From the NCBI RefSeq assembly GCF_001411555.2, contig NC_049905.1, forward strand, positions 22,062,097 to 22,126,096: a stretch of DNA of 64,000 nucleotides, in the 5' to 3' direction. This stretch comes from Juglans regia (taxonomy: Eukaryota > Streptophyta > Magnoliopsida > Fagales > Juglandaceae). The notes beneath the pieces were generated by a model that was given only the letters and a program-made list of their open reading frames with translations, was not told where the DNA came from and did no database searches. The translations under genes and the position numbers were made by a program. Positions 46,658 to 58,787 of the stretch are shown piece by piece (positions within the stretch are counted from its first letter, which is position 1; each line of letters opens with the position of its first letter).

Positions 46658-47500
46658 ATGATAGTTGCAGTCATGAGTATGCAAGTACGGCGCAATTACT
46701 TTGAAAAAAGTGAATAAATACGGGATCCACATGAAAAAATAATAATTTTTAAATAGTGGACCCCACTCTTTTTCTCAAAGCGACTGTACGACGCTTGACA
46801 CTCCACGACTGTTAGGGGTGTAAACTCAAACCGGAAAACCCGACCAGTTTTACCGGTTTTGAACCGATTCGGTCCGGAACCGGTTTTTAAAATGTAAAAA
46901 CTGGCCGGTTCCGAGATTTTTTGAACGGGATCGGTTGATTAAAAAAAATAAAAAATAATATTTTTATATATAAGTTTTATACAAAATATTTTTTATATAT
47001 TAAATATTAATATATATAAGTTTTATATATAATGTATAATTATAAATTTTTATGTGAAATTTTATATATAATATACATATTCATATATGAAATAATTTCT
47101 TATTATAATTTATAAATTATTACATAAAATGTTAATACCAAATCACTAAAAGTTTATAACTAATACTAATATATAACTTATAACTATACCAATAGTCTAA
47201 TATTAATACTATTATATAGCCTAATATATTAATAAAAGTAAAAAACAGTTTTTTTTAAATCATTTTTTTTTTATAAACAAAATTTTAATGATAAATTGTG
47301 AAATTTACATTTTAAAAAAACCGAAAAACCGGACCGGACCGGACCGGAAACCGGTAAAACCGGAAGTACCGGTTTAGGAGGGTAACCAGTGCATAATTGG
47401 TTTTGAAAAATACAAAACCGGTACATACTGGTTCGGTCCTAGATTTTATCCAAAACCGGACCGGTTACACCCCTAACGACTGTATGTCGTATTACTCTTA
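46658..47500. mobile_element. MITE family B copy, split by an hAT-like insertion
   Basis: The left part (46658-46812, starting ATGATAGTTGCAGTCATG, with TTTTTCTCAAAGCGACTG) and the right end (47476-47500, CGACTGTATGTCGTATTA) together match the element at 26758-26916. The interruption is the element at 46813-47475. Confidence 0.75.
46813..47475. mobile_element. Non-autonomous hAT-like element, 663 bp
   Basis: Terminal inverted repeats TAGGGGTGTAA / TTACACCCCTA with an 8-bp target duplication ACGACTGT (46805-46812, 47476-47483). These are hallmarks of hAT elements. Subterminal CCGG-rich motifs (GGACCGGACCGGACCGG at about 47331-47347) flank an AT-rich core with no coding capacity. Confidence 0.88.
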
Positions 47501-48906
47501 ATGTAATGTTAACTTTCTTAACGGGTTGACCCGTTATCGACCCATTAAGCAATCGTATTTTAACGGATCAATCCGTTTTGACCCGAACCTGTTAAGATTA
47601 AACTCAAATATATTATTTTCGTGTCGTATTTGTATTCGTATTGGGTCAACGTATCTTATCATATATTGTCACTCTTAAGTTGTGCTCTGTTTGTTTGACT
47701 GAATAAACTTCCATTGCTCTTAAAATTGGTGTACTAAGAGGCTTAAAATTGTTTCATGAACCGATGCTTTAGTGTTTATCACACCACCATCTATCTATCA
47801 ATCTCAATTCTTGTGAGCATAGCATTATTCACACCTACTTTTAAGTCCATCACTATAAAATAATAAAATTGGTGATAAAATAAATTACCCAAAACAATAA
47901 TGTTATTCCAAACTTAGGGAATGAAATTAAAGATTAGAAAAAGAGAGAGGAAACAAGAAAAGGAATATAAAAGAGAAATGTCTGCTACTACCCACTAACT
48001 AGTATTAAACAAAAGACTCACTCCAAACGTGCACTCACGTTGTTGCCTATTTCTGTCTTTTAACCGATTACAAGTAAAACGCGTAGATAAAGAGTAAATA
48101 TTTCGCATAAACGATGCTAATTAATTCCGTAAATGTAATTACATGTATAATAAAAGGTTAAAATGCTTTTATTTTGCTACTTTAAATATATATATATATA
48201 TGTATTTCGATAAATTCTAAATAATCAAAATGCTATGATAGATATGTTTCCCTTTCTAAATTAAAATTTAAAATTATAAAAAAAATTATAAAAATAAGTT
48301 AGCACCTAATTACACTGAGACTGAATGGATGGGGTTAAAAGAGAGAAAAATGCGTGACTCCATATTTTTCGGATATCTTTCCCTTATTAATGCAGATATC
48401 ACTCGATCATCACCATTGCCCAAAGTAACGGCATCACATTAATCCGGAAAACACTACCCACGTTCCGCATGCTCCTTATTCAAGAACAAAAAAAAAAACC
48501 TTAGAAAATGCGAATAGATTCTATGTTTATAGGATCCAGCCGACGAGCTGACTATTTTGACTACCCACACCCTGTAGAATATCCTTCAAAATAAGTTTAT
48601 ATGTATACTGATCAGATCAGAAAAGTTCCTTCCAAATTATTTCGTCGGCCCTCTGACAATAACATCTTATATTAATTGGCAATCGATCTCATGTATAAGT
48701 ATACTCATTTATTCGATTCCCTTGCACAAGCGGGTGGCTTGTATAGCCTTTTATAGATCGATCAGATCCTTTGCCCCGGTTGCCCTCCTTTATAGGCCTC
48801 AACTTCCGTTGCCGATATTCCTGCATCTTCTGGCATCTGTCTAATTCATCACTTCCAGTTCCATCACGCAACAATAGATCCCATAATCTCGAGAAAACCG
48901 GTAAAC
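47501..48906. other. Intergenic, upstream of the first PUT gene
   Basis: 47515-47650 has the GGGTTGACCCGTT / AACGGATCAATCCGTT motif of a widespread plant repeat. The rest, up to 48906, should contain the promoter and leader of the first transporter gene; no clear TATA box was singled out. Confidence 0.45.
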
Positions 48907-50322
48907 ATGCCTCAGCAGCTCCCTGTCTCCACCCTGGCGGCAACAACAAGAAGCAGTCCTGACCCAAAGAAGCTGACTCTCATACCTCTCATCTTTATCA
49001 TCTACTTTGAAGTGGCCGGTGGCCCTTATGGAGAGGAACCTGCGGTGAAAGCAGCAGGACCCCTCTTCGCCATTCTCGGTTTCCTCATCTTCCCCTTCAT
49101 ATGGAGTATCCCCGAGGCCCTTATCACCGCTGAGCTCTCCACCGCCTTTCCTGGCAACGGTGGCTTTGTCATATGGGCTGAGCGTGCCTTTGGTCCTTTC
49201 TGGGGATCTCTCATGGGAACATTGAAGTTCCTCAGTGGTGTCATCAACATCGCTGCCTTCCCAGTTCTTTGTATAAACTACATGAAGCAATTAATCCCTG
49301 CTTTGGAATCTGACCTTCCTAGGTACCTTTCAATCTTGGGCTCAACTTTAGGCCTTTCCTTTCTTAATTATACTGGTTTGACAATCGTTGGATATGCTGC
49401 TGTGGCACTTGCTGTTGTTTCACTTCTGCCTTTTATATTGATGACCTTGATTGCACTCCCCAAGATTCGGCCTCATAGATGGATCAGTTTGGGGCAGAAA
49501 GGTGTGAAAAAAGATTGGAACTTGTTTTTCAACACTCTTTTCTGGAACTTGAATTTCTGGGATAATGTCAGCACTCTAGCCGGCGAAGTTGATAAGCCCC
49601 AGAAAACATATCCGAAGGCTCTTTTCGTTGCGGTGATTTTCACTTGCCTGGCATACCTGTTTCCACTTTTGGCCGTGACAGGATCTCTCTCCGTGAACCA
49701 AAGCGAATGGGAATCCGGGTTTATGGCCATAGCTGCAGAAATGATTGCCGGGAAATGGCTGAAGATCTTTCTTGAAGTTGGTGCTGTGTTATCAGCAATT
49801 GGGCTATACGAAGCACAACTAAGCAGCAGTGCTTTCCAACTTCTGGGTATGGCGGATATAGGATCTTTGCCCAAGTTTTTTGGTTTGAGGTCTAAATGGT
49901 TCAACACCCCTTGGGTTGGGATTTTGTTATCAACTCTGATTTCACTGGGGGTTTCATATATGGATTTCACAGACATCATATCCTCGGCCAATTTCCTGTA
50001 TTCCTTGAGCATGTTGTTAGAGTTTGCTTCGTTTATTTGGTTGAGAAGGAAGTTGCCAATGTTGAAGCGACCATACCGGGTTCCATTGAGGCTGCCGGGG
50101 CTGGTGCTCATGTGCTTGATACCATCTGGGTTTCTTATAGTTATAATGGCTATTGCTACCAAGACTGTTTATTTAGTGAGTGGAATAATGACTGTTGCTG
50201 GGATTGGCTGGTTCTACTTGATGAAACTCTGCAAGTCAAAAAAGTTGTTTCAGTTCAACATTGGTGGGGAAGAAATTGGGTTTGAAGAAAATGACGAGGA
50301 GAGGGTTGTTTCTCATTTATGA
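48907..50322 (+). CDS. Polyamine transporter of the PUT/LAT family, copy 1, intronless
   Basis: A 471-aa membrane protein of the APC superfamily closest to the plant PUT type (At3g19553 group), which are H+-coupled importers of putrescine and spermidine. The N-terminal block [20 protein letters not shown] is the substrate-binding first helix with its unwound G-rich break; [20 protein letters not shown] follows. About eleven or twelve hydrophobic segments are visible, with short hydrophilic ends. [16 protein letters not shown] and [17 protein letters not shown] are strongly conserved. The ATG at 48907 gives the family length. Downstream at 51782 lies a tandem paralogue in the same orientation. 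Confidence 0.93.
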   Translation: MPQQLPVSTLAATTRSSPDPKKLTLIPLIFIIYFEVAGGPYGEEPAVKAAGPLFAILGFLIFPFIWSIPEALITAELSTAFPGNGGFVIWAERAFGPFWGSLMGTLKFLSGVINIAAFPVLCINYMKQLIPALESDLPRYLSILGSTLGLSFLNYTGLTIVGYAAVALAVVSLLPFILMTLIALPKIRPHRWISLGQKGVKKDWNLFFNTLFWNLNFWDNVSTLAGEVDKPQKTYPKALFVAVIFTCLAYLFPLLAVTGSLSVNQSEWESGFMAIAAEMIAGKWLKIFLEVGAVLSAIGLYEAQLSSSAFQLLGMADIGSLPKFFGLRSKWFNTPWVGILLSTLISLGVSYMDFTDIISSANFLYSLSMLLEFASFIWLRRKLPMLKRPYRVPLRLPGLVLMCLIPSGFLIVIMAIATKTVYLVSGIMTVAGIGWFYLMKLCKSKKLFQFNIGGEEIGFEENDEERVVSHL

Positions 50323-51781
50323 CCTTTGAAATGTCAATTAAACAGACATGAATATCTACATCTGTGGAATTTGAAGGTTATGTTGTAAGCAAAATTCCAC
50401 CTTTTTTTGGTCATAGGCAAGGAAGTTGATGTTGGCGTGGGGGCACTTGGCTTTGAGATCCACTAGTACTGAATGGTCCTTACTTGCAGATTATATGTAC
50501 AGAAGACCAGTCTGTCCCTTCACGACTGAATTATTGTTGTAATCTCTTGCTCTGTTTCCAGTTATTTCTGTATCTTGGTATTGGAAAAAAATTAGTAATT
50601 TTATACATCAATTATTATTCATTTTTATACTTCATACTTATAATTTTTTTTTTTTTATAAAGTGTAGAGTGTAAAATAATAAATAATAATTGATGGAGAA
50701 AATTTTTTCTCACGGGAAATCAATTTTCTGTTTGCTTTATTTGGTCACATTGGTAGCAGCTACAGCTGTATATAAGGTGATTCATAATATAGTTTCACAT
50801 GAAGATAGTGGAAGATACATGGAATCTGTAAACCTAAATCTAGATATTAGTTAATTACTTTTAATTGAAAAATCTTTTAATTTGACGTGTATTAATTGTA
50901 GTTTACGAAAGAAAGAAGGAAAAAATCTAGATATTAATTATGGGTTAAATTAAAGGCCAGCAGAAATTCAACCTAGTGTGGAGTGTCTGTGTGGACCAGA
51001 CTATTTGGACAAAATTGCATTGAAAGCAACATGGGAAAATAATTGAAAATTCAATCCCTACTTCGCCAGTTGGTGACAGTTTGGACACGAGTCACTCCTG
51101 ATCAAAGCCATATCATATTATTTTTTTGGGAATGTGTGGTGTGTACTTCTTTATAGCATTTATCATAAATACATGAACGAGCCCATCATGGGCAACCATG
51201 TTGCATATTTGTGAGAACAGTCGAGTACAACTATTAGGTGGCCTTATTCAGCCCTCACTCTTCCTTATCGATTTGTTTAGACAGTGAAATGAGATGAAAT
51301 TATTTTAAATTAATATGATATAATGAGATAAATTGAAAACATTTTTATATCCAAACGGGAGATATGTTGTCTCGCTTGCTTCTATTTTCATCTCTCATCC
51401 AATCGGTTGAAAATTGAACACCCATAACCGGTAAAAATTAATAGATTTAACCAATAACATAATGATAAAACATTAGTAAATAAAGAATATACATGAACTT
51501 TTTTTTCATCATCTTGGATTATGATTTCGTGAGGTCGCATTTTATTGGAAATTTTATTTAAATGCGATGAGGGAATATGATATTAGTAAACCAAATTCAA
51601 TGATTATAGTATGGCTAATTCATGCACATGTGCCATCAAAAGTAATAATAATGATAATGCACATGTAACATTACATGGATGATGGACCCCACCGTGTTGG
51701 ATTTGGAATCCATTGAGAAAATAAAGCACAAGCACAGGCTGCGCAACCTACCAAACAAACATTAGCCCAAAAAGGACAACC
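50323..51781. other. Spacer between the tandem transporters
   Basis: 1.46 kb holding the first gene's 3' end and the second gene's promoter. A family C MITE lies at 50606-50697, and a degenerate Tourist-like stretch (AAATGAGATGAAATTATTTT) at about 51273-51360. Confidence 0.6.
50606..50697. mobile_element. MITE, family C (short copy)
   Basis: CATCAATTATTATTCATTTT and AATAATAAATAATAATTGATG are inverted ends around a T-rich middle, related to 38738-38870. Confidence 0.6.
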
Positions 51782-53200
51782 ATGGAAACCCGCCTCGCCT
51801 CCCCGAATACCCAGCCACTTCTCGAACAACAAGAACCATCGAGTAAAAGTCCCAAGAAACTAGCTCTAATCCCGCTCGTCTTCCTCATCTACTTCGAGGT
51901 CGCCGGCGGCCCCTACGGCGAAGAGTCTGCGGTTGGGGCCGCCGGGCCACTCTTTGCGATCCTTGGTTTCCTCATCTTCCCCTTCATATGGAGCATACCG
52001 GAGGCCGTGGTCACTGCCGAGCTCGCCACCACCTTCCCTGGCAATGGTGGTTATGTCATCTGGGCCAACCACGCCTTTGGCCCCTTCTGGGGCTCCTTAA
52101 TGGGATCCTGGAAGTTCTTCAGCGGGGTCATAAACTTGGCATCATATCCAGTTCTATGCGTAGACTATCTCAAGCTGGTATTGCCAATTTTCTCATCCGG
52201 CCTACCTCGCTATTTTGCTGTAGTTGTTTCAACTTTGGTGCTGTCTTTTTTGAACTATACCGGTCTGACTATAGTAGGGTACACTGCAGTAACTCTAGGA
52301 GTTGTTTCACTTTTGCCCTTTATAGTAATGTCTTTGGTTGCAATTCCGAAGATTGATCCTAGTAGGTGGATCAGTTTGGGTCAGGACGGTGTAAAAAAAG
52401 ACTGGACATTGTTTTTCAATACCCTCTTTTGGAACTTGAATTTTTGGGACAACGCTAGTACTTTAGCTGGTGAAGTGGAGCAACCCCAGAAAACATACCC
52501 AAAGGCATTGTTTTCTGCTGGGTTGCTCACTTGTTTGGCTTATTTGATCCCTCTCCTGGCTGCAACTGGGTCTATACCTCTACACCAAGAAGATTGGGTT
52601 GATGGGTATTTTGCAGATGCTGCAGAAATCATTGCTGGCAAGTGGTTGAAAGTTTGGATTGAAATTGGTGCAGTTTTATCGGTTATTGGACTCTATGAAG
52701 CCCAATTGAGCAGTTGTGCATACCAACTTCTTGGAATGGCAGATTTAGCATTTTTACCGCGAATTTTCGGTGCAAGATCCACATGGTTTAGGACACCTTG
52801 GGTGGGAATTTTTCTCTCAACACTGATTACTCTCGCAGTTTCTTTCATGAGTTTTGTGAACATTATTTCTTCAGTTAATTTCTTGTATAGTTTGGGGATG
52901 CTATTGGAGTTTTCATCTTTTCTTTGGTTGAGGAGGAAGTTGCCAGCAGTGAAGAGACCGTTTAAAGTTCCCTTGGGGTTGCCAGGGCTGGTGGTTATGT
53001 GCTTGATCCCATCTGGATTTTTGGTCTATGTAATGGCAGTGGCTACTAGCACTGTTTTTTTGGTAAGTGCTCTGCTGACATTGGCTGGGATTGCTTGGTA
53101 CTTCTTCATGGAATTTTGCAAGTCCAGGTTGTGGCTCGAGTTCAACAACGCTGGAGAAAAAATTGAAGATGAGGATTTGGAGGGGATCCGTAATCAATGA
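51782..53200 (+). CDS. Polyamine transporter of the PUT/LAT family, copy 2, intronless
   Basis: A 472-aa paralogue of the gene at 48907, colinear along its whole length. The same signatures are present: [58 protein letters not shown] and [20 protein letters not shown]. The two proteins differ mostly in the N-terminal tail, loop residues and the acidic C-terminal tail (this one ends [13 protein letters not shown]). Both frames are intact, so they are probably both functional. Third codon positions of the first 350 bp are markedly C-rich compared with the rest of the gene. ATG context AACCATGG is good. Confidence 0.93.
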   Translation: METRLASPNTQPLLEQQEPSSKSPKKLALIPLVFLIYFEVAGGPYGEESAVGAAGPLFAILGFLIFPFIWSIPEAVVTAELATTFPGNGGYVIWANHAFGPFWGSLMGSWKFFSGVINLASYPVLCVDYLKLVLPIFSSGLPRYFAVVVSTLVLSFLNYTGLTIVGYTAVTLGVVSLLPFIVMSLVAIPKIDPSRWISLGQDGVKKDWTLFFNTLFWNLNFWDNASTLAGEVEQPQKTYPKALFSAGLLTCLAYLIPLLAATGSIPLHQEDWVDGYFADAAEIIAGKWLKVWIEIGAVLSVIGLYEAQLSSCAYQLLGMADLAFLPRIFGARSTWFRTPWVGIFLSTLITLAVSFMSFVNIISSVNFLYSLGMLLEFSSFLWLRRKLPAVKRPFKVPLGLPGLVVMCLIPSGFLVYVMAVATSTVFLVSALLTLAGIAWYFFMEFCKSRLWLEFNNAGEKIEDEDLEGIRNQ

Positions 53201-54260
53201 TTGTAATTTGTATGGGTCTTGATTGATCTTCTGCAGATTTTTCTCCTTTCCCTTTTCTACCAGCATTTGCAAATGACATGGACAATTGATTTGCTAAAAA
53301 CTTAATTATGATGAAGAACAAGACAATTTCAAAGGCATTATGTACAACTATACTTGACTAGTTGACTTGATAAGTTAGGTTGGTTGTGCTTTCTGAGCCT
53401 AGAATGTGACTGTACGGATGTATGGTGGAGTTTAAAACTTCAAAGGCATATATTTTAGTCTGGCAATGTACTGCCACGTGAAGAATATGTGATATAAATG
53501 CATGAGAAGTTCTTCCTTCGGAGCATAGTCCATGAACTATGCCTCTTGTGACAGAGTCTATACGATGTAGAATCCAGAACTTGTAATCGCATTAAAAAAC
53601 AATTGAATTTCAGGAGTTTATCATGCAGATATTTTAGGGATAATTTGGCTCCAAGAGGCGTAGTTTGTTCCTTCTATTTGAACAGGAAAGGCTACATATA
53701 GACTTACTACTACAAAGGAAGTAGTCTGTAGTGCTCCAAGGTATACTTGCTGATTCCAAGTGTATGCATACTATAAACAATGTCAATGAGCTCAATGAAG
53801 GCAGCTCGTTTTGCCCTTTTTATCGAGTTTCTAAGCCCACTGCTGATGGTGTCATTGTTAGTTTGATCACAGTCGTTACCTAAATAAGAGCACAAGACAT
53901 GAAAAATCTATAAAACCACAAAAATCCCTGTAACTTAAAGAGGGTTGGTTAGTAATTTTGCGACTCTGGTTTGCCTTCTAGACATTGGTGCATTCTGGCC
54001 CAAAGACAGAAGACTTCTGTAATTATATTTGTCCCCAACTTAAAACATTCAAAGCAAAATCATAAATCCAGAAAATTATCCAAATATCATTGTCTTCAAA
54101 AAAATATAACTCACAGGTAAATCTCTTTCTTCTCGATAAAAAAGGATAAGAAAAAGGAATTATATATTCTCAACTAATTATGAATTTAGAGGCCATCTTA
54201 CCAATGTTGCAAAATCGTTGGACCCGAAAAGGAAATATTTGGAATGGCTTGATTGTGCCA

Positions 54261-54310
<50 letters not shown>

Positions 54311-55436
54311 TTATATACCAGTAAAGGGCAAACACCTGCATTGCATGTGTGCCTAGTTGTAAAAATATGAAAAATATTTTTAAAAATAAGAATTTTCTGT
54401 AAAAATATGTAATAATAAAAAATAAATTAATATATATAATTATGAAATGTAATAATTTTGTCTATATTTTAATATTTTTTCATTAATCATAAATAATATC
54501 ACATATATCATCTAAATATCCATGACTATAGCATAGGAATTTCCACAAATACATTTACAGCTACACAAGTTTCTATTACATATCCAAAAGCAACTATTGG
54601 AATTGATACGCTATCATCACACATTTCTAAATAAGCTTGATATCTAAAAATAGTAAATAAATTATTATTTATTGATATTAGCAATTAATATATTCTAATT
54701 ATAATATAAAAATTTTTAACTCCAGAATATGAGAGAAAATGTTTACGTTAATTGTGAAGTCTCTATTTTTTTGCAACTATAACATAAAACGTTCTCATTT
54801 TTTCCATATTCAGTGATTTTGTTACAATTTTTACGACATGTAATAAAATGGTTGATGTAATAAAATTTAAGTATATGCATAGTCTAAAATCTAAAACACA
54901 AACATGAGATTTATCAAAATATTGTTTTTCAAAAAGTAAGTACGAGAAAATATCTTAAGTTTTGAACTTCACTCTTTTCTCTAGATTCCAATTTTTATCT
55001 CGATTGTGACGACGTTTGAAACTCTCTATATTGGTGAGTATCTTTATGATAGCTTGGTCAATTGTCTCAAGGCATTCCAAGATGGAGGGCTTGGGCAAGC
55101 TTATAACCATTTTAGGCACAATCCTTTCCGAAAGAGTTGCTGTCATTTTGTAATTTACCATCGAGATTTTCTAATTCTGTTACAACTTTGACCATTCCGA
55201 ATAAAGAATGGTAGTGAAAATTATCACAGTGAGATTTGGATAAATCTTAATAACTAAACAAATAACATACCATAGATATCATAGGGGCATATAAAAGTAA
55301 ACACAAATACATGTATAGACATGTATGCATGACATAAAACTTTGAGTGTATGCATCATGGACTTTTCTTATAAAAATAATATTTCTCATCTTATTTTTAA
55401 ACCACTTTTTTTTCTTTTCTTTTTTCTTTTTGCAAC
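53201..55436. other. Intergenic, no gene recognised
   Basis: Includes the 3' region of the second transporter, an (AT)n run at 54269-54302 and AT-rich sequence. A 68-codon open frame at 55161-54955 has protein-like composition but no domain I know, and stops surround it. Confidence 0.5.
54269..54302. repeat. (AT)n microsatellite
   Basis: About 17 AT units in a larger AT-rich run. Confidence 0.9.
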
Positions 55437-56010
55437 TATAAATGGACAGATTTACGTCTATATTTTTATAATTTTTTTTATTGTTTACAATACATATTAT
55501 ACACATGATGTGCATATGTTTATAACTACAATACAATGACTTACAAGAACCAAGTCACAACTTTGAGATGTATACGGCCGACTTTTATAATCGTCGAGCA
55601 TTCCAACCTAGGTATCAAAGTAGCTGAATGAGTTTTGTTCCTGGTCTTCGTCGTGCCTATTCACACCAGAGTTCGACAGGTTAGTTAAATGAATAGTCAC
55701 ATACATTTTTTATGTAATGTGTATTTTGAAGTGTATGATAAGACTATATAACTATTCATTCAGCCAACTTGCTGAACTCTGGTGTGAATAGGCACCAAGA
55801 AGACCAAGAGAAAAACTCACTCAGCTGATTTGATACCTAGGTTGGGATGCTCAACCATTATAAAAGTTGGTCGTATATATCTCAAAATTGTGACTTGATT
55901 CTTGTAAATTGTTTTATTATAGTTATAAACATTATGTAGATCATGTATATAATATGTATTATAAAAAATAAAAAAATTCTAAAAATATCGACATAAATCT
56001 GTCAATTTAT
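55437..56010. repeat. Long inverted repeat, arms about 270 bp
   Basis: The left arm (about 55437-55705) and right arm (about 55745-56010) are reverse complements with roughly 85% identity by eye. Matching blocks include GTGCCTATTCACACCAGAGTTC / GAACTCTGGTGTGAATAGGCAC-type pairs, CAACCTAGGTATCAAA, TGTTTATAACTA and GACAGATTTA. The loop is about 40 bp. No coding sequence is present. It may be a foldback transposon or MITE. Confidence 0.85.
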
Positions 56011-58704
56011 AATTAAAATTTCTATGTTATGGTTATCAAGTAGTCAATCTGAATCCTAAACTGAATTCTGAGATGTTAATATTATTTTTTTGTGAAATGT
56101 GAAGATTTATTTATTTGTGACATATATGTCTATTGTCTTAAACCTGAGATGTTTGAAGTCTGGGATGCTAATATGATTTCTTTTTGAGATTTGGAGATTT
56201 TTTTGTTTGTGACATATTCAAATTCGAATTATGAGATTTTAATACAAACCACTAGTTTGATAATGCCTGTGAAATCCCCACTTTGAATACTAGAACTCAC
56301 TAGAGTACCCAAAGAAAAACACCACTTAGAGAAATTCTCAATTTGTACCGTATAGAAAAATACCTGTGTGAAATCCACACCCAAAAGAGAGAAGAAAAAC
56401 TTTTGCCTTTTTCTTTTCACTTGTTGCACCGTATGGTACCCATCTCTCTCTCTTTTTCTTTTGTTTTGTTGCTCTTTCTAGGGGTAATACCCTCATATAA
56501 GGGTGTGGGGCCCGCCCCGCATATGCGAGGTGTGATATTTCCACCCCAGCACCCCACCCCCGAGAGGGAGGGGCGAACATCCCATCCACCCCTCCTACTT
56601 CAGTCCCATTCGACCTAAAAATTATTTTTTGGTCTAAAAATATTTTTTTAGACCCAAATTCAAATTATTATATGATTTAAATTGTAAATTAAAATTAAAA
56701 TATATAACAATAATTTAAAAACTAATAACATAATAACTAGTTATCAATTTTAATATTTGTTAGACTTGTTCATAATATTGTATTGGAATGGTCTTCTAAA
56801 CCAATATTTATATAGGAGGTTAAGACAATATAAAAATCTTACTTGAATAATGTGGGACTCAAATTGTAATATATATTTATATATAAATAAAAAATATATA
56901 AGTGGGAGTGGAGTAGGGAGTGGGACGGCATCCCACTTGGGTCGTCCCCCACCCCTTCCAAAGAGTATCTTTTATGCGGGACAGGACGGACGAGGCGGGG
57001 GTAGGCCCCAAAACACTTTTCTTACCTATGTATTTAAATACCCTTTGCAGTCTTCAACAAGAAGACAAATGGGAAAGGTGGATAGATTGTACAGGATTGA
57101 CTTAAGTCTTAAAGGCTTCATTTAAGGATGCGTTTAGATGTTGAACTGAATTGAATTGAGTTGAGTTGAGTTGATATGATAAAATATTATTAAAATATTA
57201 TTATTTATTATTATTATTATTTTAGATATTAAAAAAAATTAAATTATTTATTATATTTTATGTTAAAATTTAAAAAAATTATAATAATAAATTAAAATAA
57301 GTTCAGCTTCCAAACGAAAAGTATGTCTTATTCCAATCTTTTACATAAGATTAAGCCTTTTTTTTCTCCCTATCATCGATGACGATGGCAATCAAAGGTG
57401 AGATACTTTTTTCCTATCCGATACCTTAACACCCACGCCACCAACCCGACTTTCCTGATCTAAAGCAGAAAGCACGCCTGGCCTGCTAGCTGCACTTTCA
57501 ACTCTTATTTCTCATTGCTTTTCCTCTCAATCACACAAGTACATCATGTACACCGCACTCATCCCATGAACCTTAATTAATTGCTGACCATATAATAGTC
57601 CTGTCTGTAATACGAGGTTAGTTAAGGCAAACCCAAGGCCGTTTCAAATTATTTTATATATATATATAGTTTTATTATATACAAATAAATTTATGTATTA
57701 ATTTATATATTAATATTATTATTTTTATATTTTATATTTAAATTAATATTATTTTTAATAAAATTTACTTTTTAACTAATTATATTAAATAAATAAATAT
57801 ACATATTAATACATAGAATCGCTTACGATTAAATTTATATATATATATATATTGTACCAAAAACTCACTAGATCACTTTCCTTTAATAAGTAAAGCCATG
57901 AAAACACATCGTTCTGTTCTGCCCTGCCCTGGTACGGCAGAATATTTTTACCACATTAATAATGCTGTCTTATCGCTGTACGTCTCAGATATTTACCGAT
58001 TAAGCATGCATGAGCCGCACTACTCCTCTCGAGGGGGTTGTTGGTTTATACTTTCAAGCTTGTTTTCCTTTTTATTTAGTTTAATGAGCTGCATGCTGAC
58101 ATGAGAATTGGCCAAGCTATCCTAACTATTTTTCAATTTTTTTTTTCTTTTATTAATACTCCTAAATCGGTGCGATGCATGAAAATAATTTAATTTTGAA
58201 ATAAATAACTTTATATAATAATATCCACAAATTCAAATACGGGTTCACTTTAAATTATTAGTATTAATTGTCTAAAATTTGTTTAAATTCTCTAGTAGAA
58301 TTGATGTTTTTAAGTACTTATGGTTTAAACCCGACTTAAGAGAGCACATGTGACCTTCCGCCATTTAATTTAGGCATCTCCGATACATTAAAGTACTAGT
58401 AGATAACCTCTTTTACTCTGTTCACTCAAAACAACAATACCAAGAGAAAGAAAAGGGAAGTAAAGGCGAGAGCACTTAAAAAAAAAGTTGAAGGTGAAAA
58501 TCTCTGTCGCTCAACTTACGACGTCCTTTCTAGTTTTTAATCAAAGTCAAGTTAAAAGACAAATGGTAGGACCGGAGGATTATGTGTGCTGAATCAAACT
58601 GAACATCAGCTTCGATCAATTGGGAGCACAGCTTAGCAAGGCATGCAGATTGCCATGTGAGTTGTTGAAGCACATACAAAAGGATCTCCTTTGAGACAAT
58701 GCTT
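56011..58704. other. Intergenic upstream of the dioxygenase gene
   Basis: Contains GC-richer stretches at about 56490-56600 and 56900-57010, a Tourist-like element at 57126-57320 and AT-rich sequence. The several open frames of 60-90 codons have no domains and overlap each other on opposite strands. Confidence 0.45.
57126..57320. mobile_element. Tourist-like MITE, third copy (degenerate)
   Basis: GGATGCGTTTAGATGTTGAAC at the left and GTTCAGCTTCCAAACG at the right are inverted; the core TATTATTATTTTAGATATT and TTAAATTATTTATTATATTT matches the family. Confidence 0.6.
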
Positions 58705-58712
58705 TATAAATA
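58705..58712 (+). promoter_or_regulatory. TATA box of the dioxygenase gene
   Basis: TATAAATA, 76 bp upstream of the ATG at 58788. Confidence 0.7.
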
Positions 58713-58787
58713 GCTATGGTGGTATATTCAAAGTGCACCACCAAAGATCTCCCTTCTTGTCTTTTCTAATATTTCCAATTCCAAGCA

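Noticed and set aside
46345..46695. 116-codon minus-strand frame as a protein gene
   Set aside because: C/T-rich leader-like sequence with a splice donor in the middle; more likely a 5' untranslated exon.
54955..55161. 68-codon frame on the minus strand as a gene
   Set aside because: No domain, no splice partners found, and it lies in AT-rich repeat-like DNA.
56343..56618. Overlapping open frames on both strands near 56340-56620
   Set aside because: Caused by a GC-richer, stop-poor patch; no domain or homologous motif.
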